Origin: an uncultured Oscillospiraceae bacterium
GTDB taxonomy: Bacteria > Bacillota > Clostridia > Oscillospirales > Acutalibacteraceae
Reading direction: 5' to 3'
DNA: 9,709 bases
NCBI GenBank assembly: GCA_905198295.1
Contig: CAJKBW010000100.1
Location: 1-9,709, forward strand
Below the pieces are notes generated by a model that saw nothing but the letters and a program-made list of their open reading frames with translations, was not told where the DNA came from and did no database searches. The position numbers were made by a program, and so were the translations under genes. This document shows, one piece after another, positions 1-6,037 of the stretch; position 1 is the stretch's first letter, and each line of letters starts with the position of its first letter.

Positions 1-134
1 AACGGGTCGTTTTCTTCTGCTTCTTTCTTGTTGTTTAATTTTCAAGGTCCCTCGCCGAGCTCCCTCAATTCCCTCTCAGGCCTTGATTTTGCTCGGTTTT
101 TTGCACCCTTCGAACACCCGGCTCTCAAGAGCGC
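1..134 (-). other. Probable rRNA-operon leader (transcript leaves the left edge)
   Basis: This is the stretch transcribed leftward from the strong promoter at 141-169. It has no credible reading frame. On the minus strand, positions 47-30 read CCTTGAAAATTAAACAAC, closely resembling the TTTGAAAACTAAACA-type sequence found in the leader upstream of 16S rRNA in Bacillota, a region associated with boxA antitermination. A 6-bp complementary pair (CCGAGC/GCTCGG, 54-59 with 91-96) could close a leader stem upstream of it. The mature rRNA is not in the window, so the identity is inferred from promoter strength and the leader motif. A strongly expressed non-rRNA transcript remains possible. Confidence 0.5.
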
Positions 135-140
135 TTTGCT

Positions 141-169
141 ATAATATCAAATTCTTTCCCCTTTGTCAA
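141..169 (-). promoter_or_regulatory. Strong sigma-A promoter, leftward
   Basis: On the minus strand there is a perfect -35 box TTGACA (169-164), a 17-nt spacer, and a -10 box TATTAT (146-141), predicting a start near 134. Just upstream, positions 181-200 are almost pure A/T (runs of T and A), placed about -47 to -66, where an UP element contacting the RNA polymerase alpha subunit would sit. The promoter begins only about 50 nt past the end of folK and points the same way. With the leader motif downstream it best fits an rRNA operon promoter. Confidence 0.75.
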
Positions 170-215
170 GCGGTTGAACGAAATTTTTTTAAAAAACTTT
201 TCGACCTTTTTCTTT

Positions 216-707
216 TCAGCATTCCGGAAACGCGTCCTGCCGCCGTACCCCTTCCCGACACACCGTTTTCATCGCCGTCAAAAAATCCCATCCGAGCACC
301 TGCCCGTCCGGGAACAGTTCCTCCAGCGGCACCAGCACAAAACCGCGTTCGGTCATCCGCGGATGCGGCAGGGTAAGCTCATCCTCCTGCGAACAGATGC
401 CTTCCATCACCAGAACATCGATATCCACCACGCGCGGGGCATTGCGGAAGGTGCGCACCCGACCAAGCCCGGCTTCAATCCCCAGGCACGCGCCCAGCAG
501 CGCACGGGGAGACAGCGCCGTTTCGACCAGCAGTACCGCGTTCAGGAACGGCGGCTGATCCGCATACCCCACCGGATCGGTCTCATACAGCGACGAAGCT
601 GCGGTCACTCGCGTCCCGGGCAGCGCCTCCAGCGCCTGCCGGGCACGCACGAGATAGTCCGCACGATCCCCGATATTGCCGCCGATCCCCAGCACCGCCC
701 GGCTCAT
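216..707 (-). CDS. folK: HPPK, 6-hydroxymethyl-7,8-dihydropterin pyrophosphokinase
   Basis: A 163-residue cytoplasmic enzyme that transfers pyrophosphate from ATP to 6-hydroxymethyl-7,8-dihydropterin, giving the substrate of FolP. The family signatures are all visible: the N-terminal G-x-N-x-GD (residues 9-14), YETDPVG (41-47), FLNAV (54-58), the GRVRTFRNAPR loop with the metal-binding DID (D95, D97), and LPHPRM followed by RGFVLVPL (113-128). Length is normal for a single-domain HPPK. Its ATG overlaps the folB stop by 4 nt (ATGA arrangement), which implies translational coupling, and it is the last gene of the folate operon. The C-terminal tail after about residue 145 is not conserved. No hairpin terminator is evident between its stop and the next promoter. 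Confidence 0.95.
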   Translation of the reverse strand: MSRAVLGIGGNIGDRADYLVRARQALEALPGTRVTAASSLYETDPVGYADQPPFLNAVLLVETALSPRALLGACLGIEAGLGRVRTFRNAPRVVDIDVLVMEGICSQEDELTLPHPRMTERGFVLVPLEELFPDGQVLGWDFLTAMKTVCREGVRRQDAFPEC

Positions 708-1072
708 CGGGCATCCTCCCGACGGCGGGTAATCTCCACCGCAACATAATCGAAGTCCGCCGCAATGGGTGCACGCGGTTTTTTCAGCAGCACGGTGACC
801 GCCGAAACCGGGAATTCCTGCAAAATAGCTTCCGCCACACGCGAAGCCGCCCTCTCGATCAGGTTGTCCTTTTGGGCGAGCATCGTGCGCAGCACCAGTT
901 TGGATACCTTGGCGTAGTTGATGGTATCCGGCAGCGCGTCGCTCCCCCCCGGTCGGCGGAGGTCCGTCTCCAGGGTGATATCCAACTCAAACGGCTGGCC
1001 TTTTTCTTTTTCTTCCGGGTTGACACCGTGATACGCAAACACCCGCAGACCGCGGATCATGATCTTATCCAT
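704..1072 (-). CDS. folB: Dihydroneopterin aldolase
   Basis: A 122-residue enzyme that splits 7,8-dihydroneopterin into 6-hydroxymethyl-7,8-dihydropterin and glycolaldehyde, the step before FolK. The sequence has the family hallmarks: YHGVNPEEKEKGQPFELD (residues 14-31) with the conserved glutamates, TINYAKV (50-56) with the pterin-site tyrosine Y53, NLIERAASRVA (70-80) with E73, and LLKKPRAPI (95-103) carrying the catalytic lysine. Family members form ring-shaped oligomers of subunits this size. It overlaps the upstream membrane-protein gene by 8 nt and folK by 4 nt, so the three are probably translated as a coupled set. Confidence 0.95.
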   Translation of the reverse strand: MDKIMIRGLRVFAYHGVNPEEKEKGQPFELDITLETDLRRPGGSDALPDTINYAKVSKLVLRTMLAQKDNLIERAASRVAEAILQEFPVSAVTVLLKKPRAPIAADFDYVAVEITRRREDAR

Positions 1073-1544
1073 TTTTCCGGCTCCTTATATAGGTATAGAA
1101 CTGTTCCCCGCCCCAAAGCAAAAAGCACAGCAGAAGCGCCGCCGTAATCGCCGCACAGGAACCGAGGCGGTTCGCTCCTGCATCGGACACCGTCAGCATA
1201 CACAGCACCTTGCCGCACAGTAAAAATGCCGCAAACACCAGGCCATAGCCGATCAGATCCCACCAGCCCGCCGAAACGGCGGTCACCCGGCGGCTGAGCA
1301 GCCGCTTGACTGGCAGCACAATCACCGCAGCTGCTGCAGCCGCGGCCAGAAACGGCCACAGGGTATTCCACACCGCTCTGCCCATCGTCGGATCGGACAG
1401 CGCCAGCTGCCCGTAGTGCTCCATTCCGGCAAACACCGGCGCCGACGTCTCCGGCCGGCCGGAGAAAAAGGACACCAGTGTTCCCACGGCCGCCGCAGCC
1501 GTCAGTACCGCAAATATCACCGCTTCCCGCTTACGCAGAGACAT
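1065..1544 (-). CDS. Four-helix membrane protein of unknown function in folate operon
   Basis: A 159-residue protein I do not recognise. It has four hydrophobic segments at about residues 8-28, 60-79 (a very alanine-rich run), 95-117 and 126-146. Basic clusters at the N terminus (RKR), between helices 2 and 3 (KRLLSRR, 81-86) and at the C terminus (RSRK) fit an N-in/C-in topology by the positive-inside rule. There is no signal peptide cleavage motif or known catalytic motif. The start is supported by a long Shine-Dalgarno sequence (AAGGAGGGGG) ending about 4 nt before the ATG. It sits 16 nt after folP and its 3' end overlaps folB by 8 nt, so it is cotranscribed and probably coupled to folate genes. 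A role in folate or pterin biology is only a guilt-by-association guess. Confidence 0.8.
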   Translation of the reverse strand: MSLRKREAVIFAVLTAAAAVGTLVSFFSGRPETSAPVFAGMEHYGQLALSDPTMGRAVWNTLWPFLAAAAAAAVIVLPVKRLLSRRVTAVSAGWWDLIGYGLVFAAFLLCGKVLCMLTVSDAGANRLGSCAAITAALLLCFLLWGGEQFYTYIRSRKNG

Positions 1545-1560
1545 GTTTCCCCCTCCTTAT

Positions 1561-2397
1561 TTATCCGCGCGCCGCACGCAGCGCATCGGTCACCCGCACA
1601 GCCTGCACCGCCGGCGCCACATCGTGCACCCGCAGAACATGCGCACCGTTCCACTGAGCGACCGTATGCAGCGCCAGCGTACCGGGCAGCCGTTCATCGC
1701 TCGGCACATCGCCGCAGCAGGCGGCCACCACCCGCTTGCGCGAGGCACCGATGAGCACCGCAATCTCCGGCAGGCCGCTCATCAGCTCGGGCAGCCGGGC
1801 AATCAGCGCAAGGTCATCCTCCCGGCTTTTCCCGAAGCCGATGCCTGGATCGAGACAGAGGCGTTCATAGGGCAGTTCCGCCCAAGCAGCAATCTGCAGC
1901 GCCCGGCGGAAATACCGCCGCACCGCCGCAAAAGAATCCGCTGCCGTTTCGGTCACATTTGCATCACCGGGGCACATCATCACCAGCCCGGCACCTGTCT
2001 GCGCTGCCACCGCGGCCATGCCGTTATCCACACAGCCGGAAACGTCGTTGATGATCGCCGCCCCCGCCCGTATCGCCCGCTTTGCCACATCCGGATAGTA
2101 GGTGTCCACCGAAATCGGGATATGGATTTCCTCCCGGAGCGCCTCCAGCACCGGCTCCAGCCGCGCCCATTCTTCTTCCGCGCTGACCGGCGTATGCCCC
2201 GGCCGGGTGGACTGCGCACCGATATCCAGAATATCGGCACCCTCCCGCTGAAGCTGCAACGCATGCGCGGCCGCTGTTTCCACCGTGTTGTACCGCCCGC
2301 CGTCCGAAAAACTGTCCGGGGTAACATTGAGAATCCCCATCACCGCCGTACGGGCGGACAGGTCCATCGTCCATTCACCGCATCGCCAAACCGGCAC
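1561..2397 (-). CDS. folP: Dihydropteroate synthase (GTG start)
   Basis: A 278-residue TIM-barrel enzyme joining p-aminobenzoate to dihydropterin pyrophosphate to make 7,8-dihydropteroate; it is the sulfonamide target. Visible motifs are MGILNVTPDSFSDGG (residues 20-34), DIGAQSTRPG (58-67), ISVDT (95-99), IINDVSG (115-121), DPGIGFGK (183-190), GASRKR (217-222) and RVHDV (256-260). I place the start at GTG 2397 because AAGGAGGGG lies 7 nt upstream and the resulting N terminus VPVWRCGEWTMDLS matches the usual family lead-in before RTAVMGILN. The alternative ATG at 2367 lacks a good ribosome binding site. One oddity is that the segment where many homologues have MHMRG reads MMCPGDA (140-146). 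First gene of the folP-membrane protein-folB-folK operon. Confidence 0.93.
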   Translation of the reverse strand: MPVWRCGEWTMDLSARTAVMGILNVTPDSFSDGGRYNTVETAAAHALQLQREGADILDIGAQSTRPGHTPVSAEEEWARLEPVLEALREEIHIPISVDTYYPDVAKRAIRAGAAIINDVSGCVDNGMAAVAAQTGAGLVMMCPGDANVTETAADSFAAVRRYFRRALQIAAWAELPYERLCLDPGIGFGKSREDDLALIARLPELMSGLPEIAVLIGASRKRVVAACCGDVPSDERLPGTLALHTVAQWNGAHVLRVHDVAPAVQAVRVTDALRAARG

Positions 2398-2404
2398 AGG
2401 CTGT

Positions 2405-2413
2405 CCCCTCCTT
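2405..2413 (-). promoter_or_regulatory. Ribosome binding site that sets the folP start
   Basis: The minus strand reads AAGGAGGGG, a near-perfect anti-Shine-Dalgarno match, with 7 nt between it and the GTG codon at 2397-2395. This spacing favours the GTG start over the downstream ATG. Confidence 0.8.
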
Positions 2414-2446
2414 CTCGCGGGATTTCCCCGCCGTAGCCTGTCCCTT

Positions 2447-2452
2447 ATCATA
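2447..2452 (-). promoter_or_regulatory. Candidate extended -10 promoter of the folate operon
   Basis: On the minus strand TGGTATGAT gives a TGn-extended -10 box (TATGAT, 2452-2447) about 50 nt upstream of the folP GTG, leaving a short leader of roughly 40 nt. No good -35 box is visible at 17 nt, which is tolerated for extended -10 promoters. The leader is too short for a folate riboswitch and I see none. Confidence 0.5.
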
Positions 2453-2459
2453 CCACAAA

Positions 2460-2482
2460 CCGGGGAGCTTTGGTATCCCCGG
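2460..2482. repeat. Inverted repeat between divergent promoters
   Basis: CCGGGGA (2460-2466) and TCCCCGG (2476-2482) form a perfect 7-bp inverted repeat separated by 9 nt. It lies upstream of the folate operon -10 box and about 12 nt upstream of the rfbB -35 box. It could be an operator shared by both directions. There is no T tract, so it does not look like a terminator. Confidence 0.4.
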
Positions 2483-2493
2483 ATGCGGAAAAC

Positions 2494-2522
2494 TTGAATT
2501 TTCCCGGCCGTGGTGGTAAACT
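2494..2522 (+). promoter_or_regulatory. Predicted sigma-A promoter of rfbB operon
   Basis: TTGAAT (2494-2499) and TAAACT (2517-2522) are separated by exactly 17 nt, and TGG directly before the -10 box makes it an extended -10. The start would be near 2529, giving a leader of about 37 nt before the proposed rfbB start. Confidence 0.6.
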
Positions 2523-2551
2523 GAAAACCACATACTGTCCCGCCGCGGGAT

Positions 2552-2559
2552 AAGGGGGG
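2552..2559 (+). promoter_or_regulatory. Ribosome binding site for the non-AUG rfbB start
   Basis: AAGGGGGG lies 6 nt before the CTG at 2566. It overlaps an in-frame TAA (2551-2553), which excludes any start further upstream. Confidence 0.6.
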
Positions 2560-2565
2560 ATTTCC

Positions 2566-3585
2566 CTGAAAACCTATCTGGTCACCGGCGGCGCCGGGTT
2601 CATCGGATCGCACCTCATCCGCCGGCTGCTGACGCAGCATGCGGATGTCGCCGTCATCAATCTGGATCTGCTGACCTATGCCGGCCGCCTGGAGAACCTG
2701 CGGGACAGCGAAAACTGCCCGCGCTACCGCTTCGTGCGCGGAGACATCCGCGATCGGGAAATGACTGTACGGCTGTTTTCCGAGCAGCGCATCGACGCCG
2801 TGGTCAATCTGGCGGCGCAGACCCACGTGGACCGCAGCATTGCCGACGCCGCCCCTTTTCTGGACACTAACGTCGGCGGCACCGTCAATCTGCTGAACTG
2901 CGCCAGGGACGCCTGGCAGGACGCGGACGGCTGTTACCGCGAAGGCGTGCGCTTTCTGCAGGTTTCCACCGACGAGGTATACGGCTCACTGGGCGCATCC
3001 GGCCGCTTCACCGAAGCCTCCCCGCCCGACCCGCACAGCCCCTACGCTGCGAGCAAAGCATCAGCCGATCTCTTTGTGAAAGCTTACGCCGATACCTACG
3101 GACTGCCGGTTCTGGTCACCCGCTGTTCCAATAATTACGGCCCCTGCCAGCATCCGGAAAAGCTGATTCCCTGCATGATCGGCCATGCGCTGCAGCATCA
3201 GCCGCTGCCGGTTTACGGCGACGGGATGCAGATACGCGACTGGCTTCACGTGGACGACCACGTCCGCGCACTGGATATGGTGCTGCACGGCGGCACACCC
3301 GGGGAGATCTACAACATCGGCGGGCAGAACGAGCACACAAACCTCGAGCTTATCCGCACCCTTCTCGCCCTGATCCGGGAACTGGCGGACCCCACCGTCG
3401 ACGAACGGCTGATCACCCACGTCACCGACCGCAAGGGACACGACCGGCGCTACGGCATCGATCCGTCAAAAATCCGTGATGCCCTCGACTGGCAGCCGCA
3501 AATTCCGTTTGCTGCAGGACTCCGGCAGACGGTGCAGTGGTATCTGGCGCATCCCGAACGGTTGAATCCTGATAATCCGCAATAA
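2566..3585 (+). CDS. rfbB: dTDP-glucose 4,6-dehydratase (non-AUG start)
   Basis: A 339-residue short-chain dehydrogenase/reductase that converts dTDP-glucose to dTDP-4-keto-6-deoxyglucose with bound NAD, the second step of dTDP-rhamnose synthesis. The Rossmann motif TGGAGFIG (residues 7-14) is at the N terminus. The catalytic TDE (135-137) is within STDEVYG, and the YxxxK pair is Y160/K164 in SPYAASKASAD. CSNNYGP and PEKLIP follow, as in RfbB. An in-frame TAA at 2551 precludes an upstream ATG, and the first in-frame ATG (2734) would delete the NAD-binding fold. The start must therefore be CTG 2566 (best ribosome binding site spacing) or ATT 2560. The usual rfbA, rfbC and rfbD partners are absent from the window. 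The next gene starts 15 nt downstream. Confidence 0.9.
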   Translation: MKTYLVTGGAGFIGSHLIRRLLTQHADVAVINLDLLTYAGRLENLRDSENCPRYRFVRGDIRDREMTVRLFSEQRIDAVVNLAAQTHVDRSIADAAPFLDTNVGGTVNLLNCARDAWQDADGCYREGVRFLQVSTDEVYGSLGASGRFTEASPPDPHSPYAASKASADLFVKAYADTYGLPVLVTRCSNNYGPCQHPEKLIPCMIGHALQHQPLPVYGDGMQIRDWLHVDDHVRALDMVLHGGTPGEIYNIGGQNEHTNLELIRTLLALIRELADPTVDERLITHVTDRKGHDRRYGIDPSKIRDALDWQPQIPFAAGLRQTVQWYLAHPERLNPDNPQ

Positions 3586-3600
3586 GGAGGTTATGCACAA

Positions 3601-4608
3601 ATGAGTGGTATCCCGGAAACCAAAGAAGCGCTCTGCCGGTTGGCCGGCTGCCCGGAGCAGCTGTACGGCATCACCCGGATGACTCTGGAGGAAGGCCGTG
3701 GGCGCGGCATGGCGGTCTACGATCTGGAGACCGGCGGCGGCCTGCGCTGCACCGTCCTGGCGGACAACGGCCTGGACATCGGGCGGCTCACCTATCGCGG
3801 CGTGCCGGTCAGCTTCCTGAGCAAAAACGGCATCGTCTCCCCTTATGCGCACCATCCGTTTGAGGAGGAATTCCTCCATACCTTCCCCGGCGGCATGCTG
3901 TACACCTGCGGCCTACTGTCCGCCGGCCCGGCAGGCCGCGACGGCGGCGTGTGGCATCCGCTGCACGGGCGTTACCACAGCATCCCCGCCGATCAGTGCG
4001 CCGGAACAGAGGAAAACGGCTGCCTGAAAATCACCGGACGGGTACGGGAAACGCAGCTTTTCGGCCACGCACTCGAGCTGCGGCGGACAATCGAGGCGCC
4101 GGTGGGCGGCAGCGAGCTGCGCATCATCGACACGCTGGAAAACCAGACGCCGGAACCCATCGAATACATGGTGCTGTATCATATGAATTTCGGCCATCCC
4201 TTCCTGTCCCCCGCACTGCGGCTTGTGCTGCCGGACGGTACCACGACCACCCCGCGCAACGAAGACGCCGCCGCCGGGCTCGGCCGGGAACGCACCTTTT
4301 GTGCTCCCGTAGACGGCGCAGCAGAGCAGGTGTTTTTCCACAAGGTGCCCGGAGAGGACGGATTCGGCCAAGTACGGGCAGAAAATCCAGAACTCGGCTT
4401 CGGCGCCGAGGTGCGCTGGAGCCTCGGTTCGCTGCCGGTGCTTGCGCAGTGGAAATGCATGCGCTCCGGTGAATACGTGCTGGGCATCGAGCCGTCGAAC
4501 TCCTACATCATGGGCCGCGCGGCAGAGCGCGAAAACGGTACGATCGGCCATCTTGCGCCCTTTGAAAGCCGGCGGATGGAAGTCCGGCTGCGCTTCTATC
4601 CACTCTGA
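3601..4608 (+). CDS. DUF4432 / aldose-1-epimerase-like protein
   Basis: A 335-residue protein resembling the DUF4432 branch of the galactose mutarotase-like beta-sandwich superfamily. Recognisable stretches are CTVLADNGLDIGRLTYRGVP (residues 50-69), FLHTFPGGMLYTCGL (91-105), PLHGRYHSIPA (120-130) and a later YHMNFGHPF segment. Histidines H93, H122 and H126, plus the YHMNFGHP histidines, are plausible sugar-site residues, but I cannot assign a catalytic pair. It has no signal peptide, so it is cytoplasmic. The start follows AAGGAGG with about 10 nt spacing, 15 nt after rfbB. It may interconvert anomers or epimers of a sugar. Whether it acts on the rfbB product or a catabolic sugar cannot be told from sequence. 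Confidence 0.8.
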   Translation: MSGIPETKEALCRLAGCPEQLYGITRMTLEEGRGRGMAVYDLETGGGLRCTVLADNGLDIGRLTYRGVPVSFLSKNGIVSPYAHHPFEEEFLHTFPGGMLYTCGLLSAGPAGRDGGVWHPLHGRYHSIPADQCAGTEENGCLKITGRVRETQLFGHALELRRTIEAPVGGSELRIIDTLENQTPEPIEYMVLYHMNFGHPFLSPALRLVLPDGTTTTPRNEDAAAGLGRERTFCAPVDGAAEQVFFHKVPGEDGFGQVRAENPELGFGAEVRWSLGSLPVLAQWKCMRSGEYVLGIEPSNSYIMGRAAERENGTIGHLAPFESRRMEVRLRFYPL

Positions 4609-4637
4609 GGCACAGATTGCATAAGGAGGCCTGTGTT

Positions 4638-4985
4638 ATGCTGTTTATTGAATACCCCAAGTGCACGACCTGTCAGAAAGCCAAAAAATGGCTGGATGAC
4701 CACGGGATTTCCTACACCGACCGGCACATCAAGGAAAATCCGCCCACCTACGAGGAGCTGAAAGCGTGGCATGCCCGCAGCGGGCTGCCGCTGCGCCGCT
4801 TTTTCAACACAAGCGGCCTCGTTTACAAGGCGCTGAACCTGCGGGAGAAGCTGGATGGGATGAGCGAGGACGAGCAGCTGCGGCTGCTCGCGACCGACGG
4901 GATGCTGGTCAAGCGGCCGCTGATCGTGCGAGACGACCTGGTGCTGACCGGCTTCAGGGAAGCCGAATGGGCGCGCCTGCTGTAA
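4638..4985 (+). CDS. ArsC/Spx-family thioredoxin-fold protein
   Basis: A 115-residue protein of the arsenate reductase-like family (ArsC/YffB/Spx). It has an N-terminal IEYPKCTTCQKAKKWL with a C9-x-x-C12 motif, then a region rich in family features (YTDRHIKENPPTYEEL) and a C-terminal KRPLIV segment (about residues 93-98) that corresponds to the conserved cis-proline region. Two cysteines as CxxC are as in Spx and some YffB-like proteins, so a thiol-redox or regulatory role is as likely as true arsenate reduction. No other ars gene is nearby. I use the ATG at 4638 because AAGGAGG (4623-4629) lies 8 nt before it. An earlier in-frame ATG at 4617 lies upstream of that ribosome binding site. Last gene of the plus-strand group. 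Confidence 0.85.
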   Translation: MLFIEYPKCTTCQKAKKWLDDHGISYTDRHIKENPPTYEELKAWHARSGLPLRRFFNTSGLVYKALNLREKLDGMSEDEQLRLLATDGMLVKRPLIVRDDLVLTGFREAEWARLL

Positions 4986-5013
4986 CTGCAACGAAGCCTC
5001 CCTTTATCTATTC

Positions 5014-5051
5014 AAAAAGCGGCCTGAGCATTTATGCTCAGGCCGCTTTTT
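5014..5051. terminator. Bidirectional Rho-independent terminator
   Basis: A perfect 17-bp inverted repeat (5014-5030 with 5035-5051) around a TTTA loop. It has a GC-rich core (GCGGCCTGAGCA) flanked by A5 on one side and T5 on the other, so it reads as a terminator in both directions. It lies between convergent units: the plus-strand rfbB group ends at 4985 and the minus-strand operon ends at 5136. Confidence 0.9.
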
Positions 5052-5058
5052 CCGCAGA

Positions 5059-5087
5059 GGCGGCGCACCGGAAAACAGTGCGCCGCC
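5059..5087. terminator. Second GC-rich hairpin, tandem terminator
   Basis: GGCGGCGCAC (5059-5068) pairs perfectly with GTGCGCCGCC (5078-5087) across a 9-nt loop. On the plus strand it is followed by CTTTT, a modest T tract. For the minus-strand operon it comes first after the last stop codon, 8 nt before the stronger hairpin, and may act as a backup or 3'-end stabiliser. Confidence 0.65.
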
Positions 5088-5135
5088 CTTTTCGTCAGTG
5101 TGCGCCCCTGCCATTTTCCCGGCGGACAGCCCCGG

Positions 5136-5993
5136 TCACGCCATATGCTGCCGGAGGAACTGCACCGCCGCACCGATATCCCGCGCAGGGTCGTCCCCAA
5201 CCTCCCGCTCGATGGTCAGGAAGCCGTGATAGCCGATATCCCGCAGTGCCGCAAGATACGCATCAAAGTCCACCTTGCCTTCGCCCAGCGGCGTTTCCAG
5301 GAAATAATCGCCCAGCCGCAGATCGCCGATGCCGCCGTCCGCAAAGAAATCATAAATCACCTTCGGATCGGTTTTTTTCAGCATCACACCATCCTTGGCG
5401 TGGGTGTGGACGATGTAGTCGCGCAGCGTATAGACCGCCTGCACCGGATCGTCGTCGGTCACCATCACGAGGTTGGCAGGGTCAAGATTGACCGCCACGC
5501 CCTTGGCCCCCAGGCTGTCCAGGAAGGTTTTCAGCCGTGCCGCAGGCTCCGGCCCGGTTTCGATGGCAAAATACGCGCCGTTTTTCCCCGCGTATTCCGC
5601 AAGCTGGTTGCAGGCCTCCTGCATTACCTTATAGGTATCGCAGGCAGCATCTGCCGGCACCACACCAATATGTGTGGTCACCACCCGGCTCCCCATTTCC
5701 AGCGCCAGATCCACGATTCGCTTGGATTTTTCCACCTTCCAAGCGTTATCCTCCCGGCGGGCAAAACCGTGGCCGCCCAGATCGCCGCACAGTGCCGACA
5801 CCTTCAGCCCGCAGCCCTCGATGATCCGCCGTTTTTCCGCAATCTGTGCGGCAGTCAGATTTTCCGGCGCCATTTCGCCGTCCACGGCATACAGCTGCAC
5901 CCCGTCCGCACCCATTTGTGCGCATTTTTCCATGCTCGCGGCAAACGGAAGCCGCAGCCAGTCCGAAATGATACCGATCGAAAAACCCGCCAT
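5136..5993 (-). CDS. Sugar phosphate isomerase/epimerase-family TIM-barrel protein
   Basis: A 285-residue protein of the xylose-isomerase-like TIM-barrel (AP endonuclease 2 / IolE-like) superfamily. Likely metal ligands lie at the expected strand ends: E145 (FAIETGPE), D171 (NLDPANL), H198 (VHTHAKDG) and E262 (TIEREVG), plus H108 in TTHIG. The LGEGKVDF segment (236-243) is also typical. Such proteins isomerise, epimerise or dehydrate sugars and cyclitols using a divalent metal; the substrate here is unknown. I start at ATG 5993, preceded by AAGGGG about 8 nt away. An in-frame ATG 16 codons upstream would overlap the preceding gene by 4 nt and lacks family similarity. Last gene of the AraC operon. 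Confidence 0.87.
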   Translation of the reverse strand: MAGFSIGIISDWLRLPFAASMEKCAQMGADGVQLYAVDGEMAPENLTAAQIAEKRRIIEGCGLKVSALCGDLGGHGFARREDNAWKVEKSKRIVDLALEMGSRVVTTHIGVVPADAACDTYKVMQEACNQLAEYAGKNGAYFAIETGPEPAARLKTFLDSLGAKGVAVNLDPANLVMVTDDDPVQAVYTLRDYIVHTHAKDGVMLKKTDPKVIYDFFADGGIGDLRLGDYFLETPLGEGKVDFDAYLAALRDIGYHGFLTIEREVGDDPARDIGAAVQFLRQHMA

Positions 5994-6037
5994 AGTGCTA
6001 CCCCTTTCTGTCCGGAGCCTTACCCGCTCCGCCGTTC

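Noticed and set aside
1543..2436. A 297-residue plus-strand open frame opposite folP
   Set aside because: folP motifs are unambiguous on the minus strand; this frame is histidine/proline/arginine-rich shadow sequence.
2398..2452. Possible tetrahydrofolate riboswitch ahead of the folate operon
   Set aside because: The predicted leader is only about 40 nt and shows no THF-riboswitch-like conserved core.
2398..2826. N-terminal extension of the folP frame up to an ATG at 2826
   Set aside because: It crosses the divergent promoter region and the 5' part of rfbB on the other strand, and a strong ribosome binding site marks the GTG at 2397.
3593..3604. ATG closer to the ribosome binding site of the DUF4432 gene, encoding a three-residue peptide
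   Set aside because: It is out of frame and stops after three codons; probably chance, though it could slightly affect initiation.
4617..4637. Earlier ATG for the ArsC-like gene
   Set aside because: It lies upstream of the AAGGAGG at 4623-4629, which is correctly spaced for the ATG at 4638.
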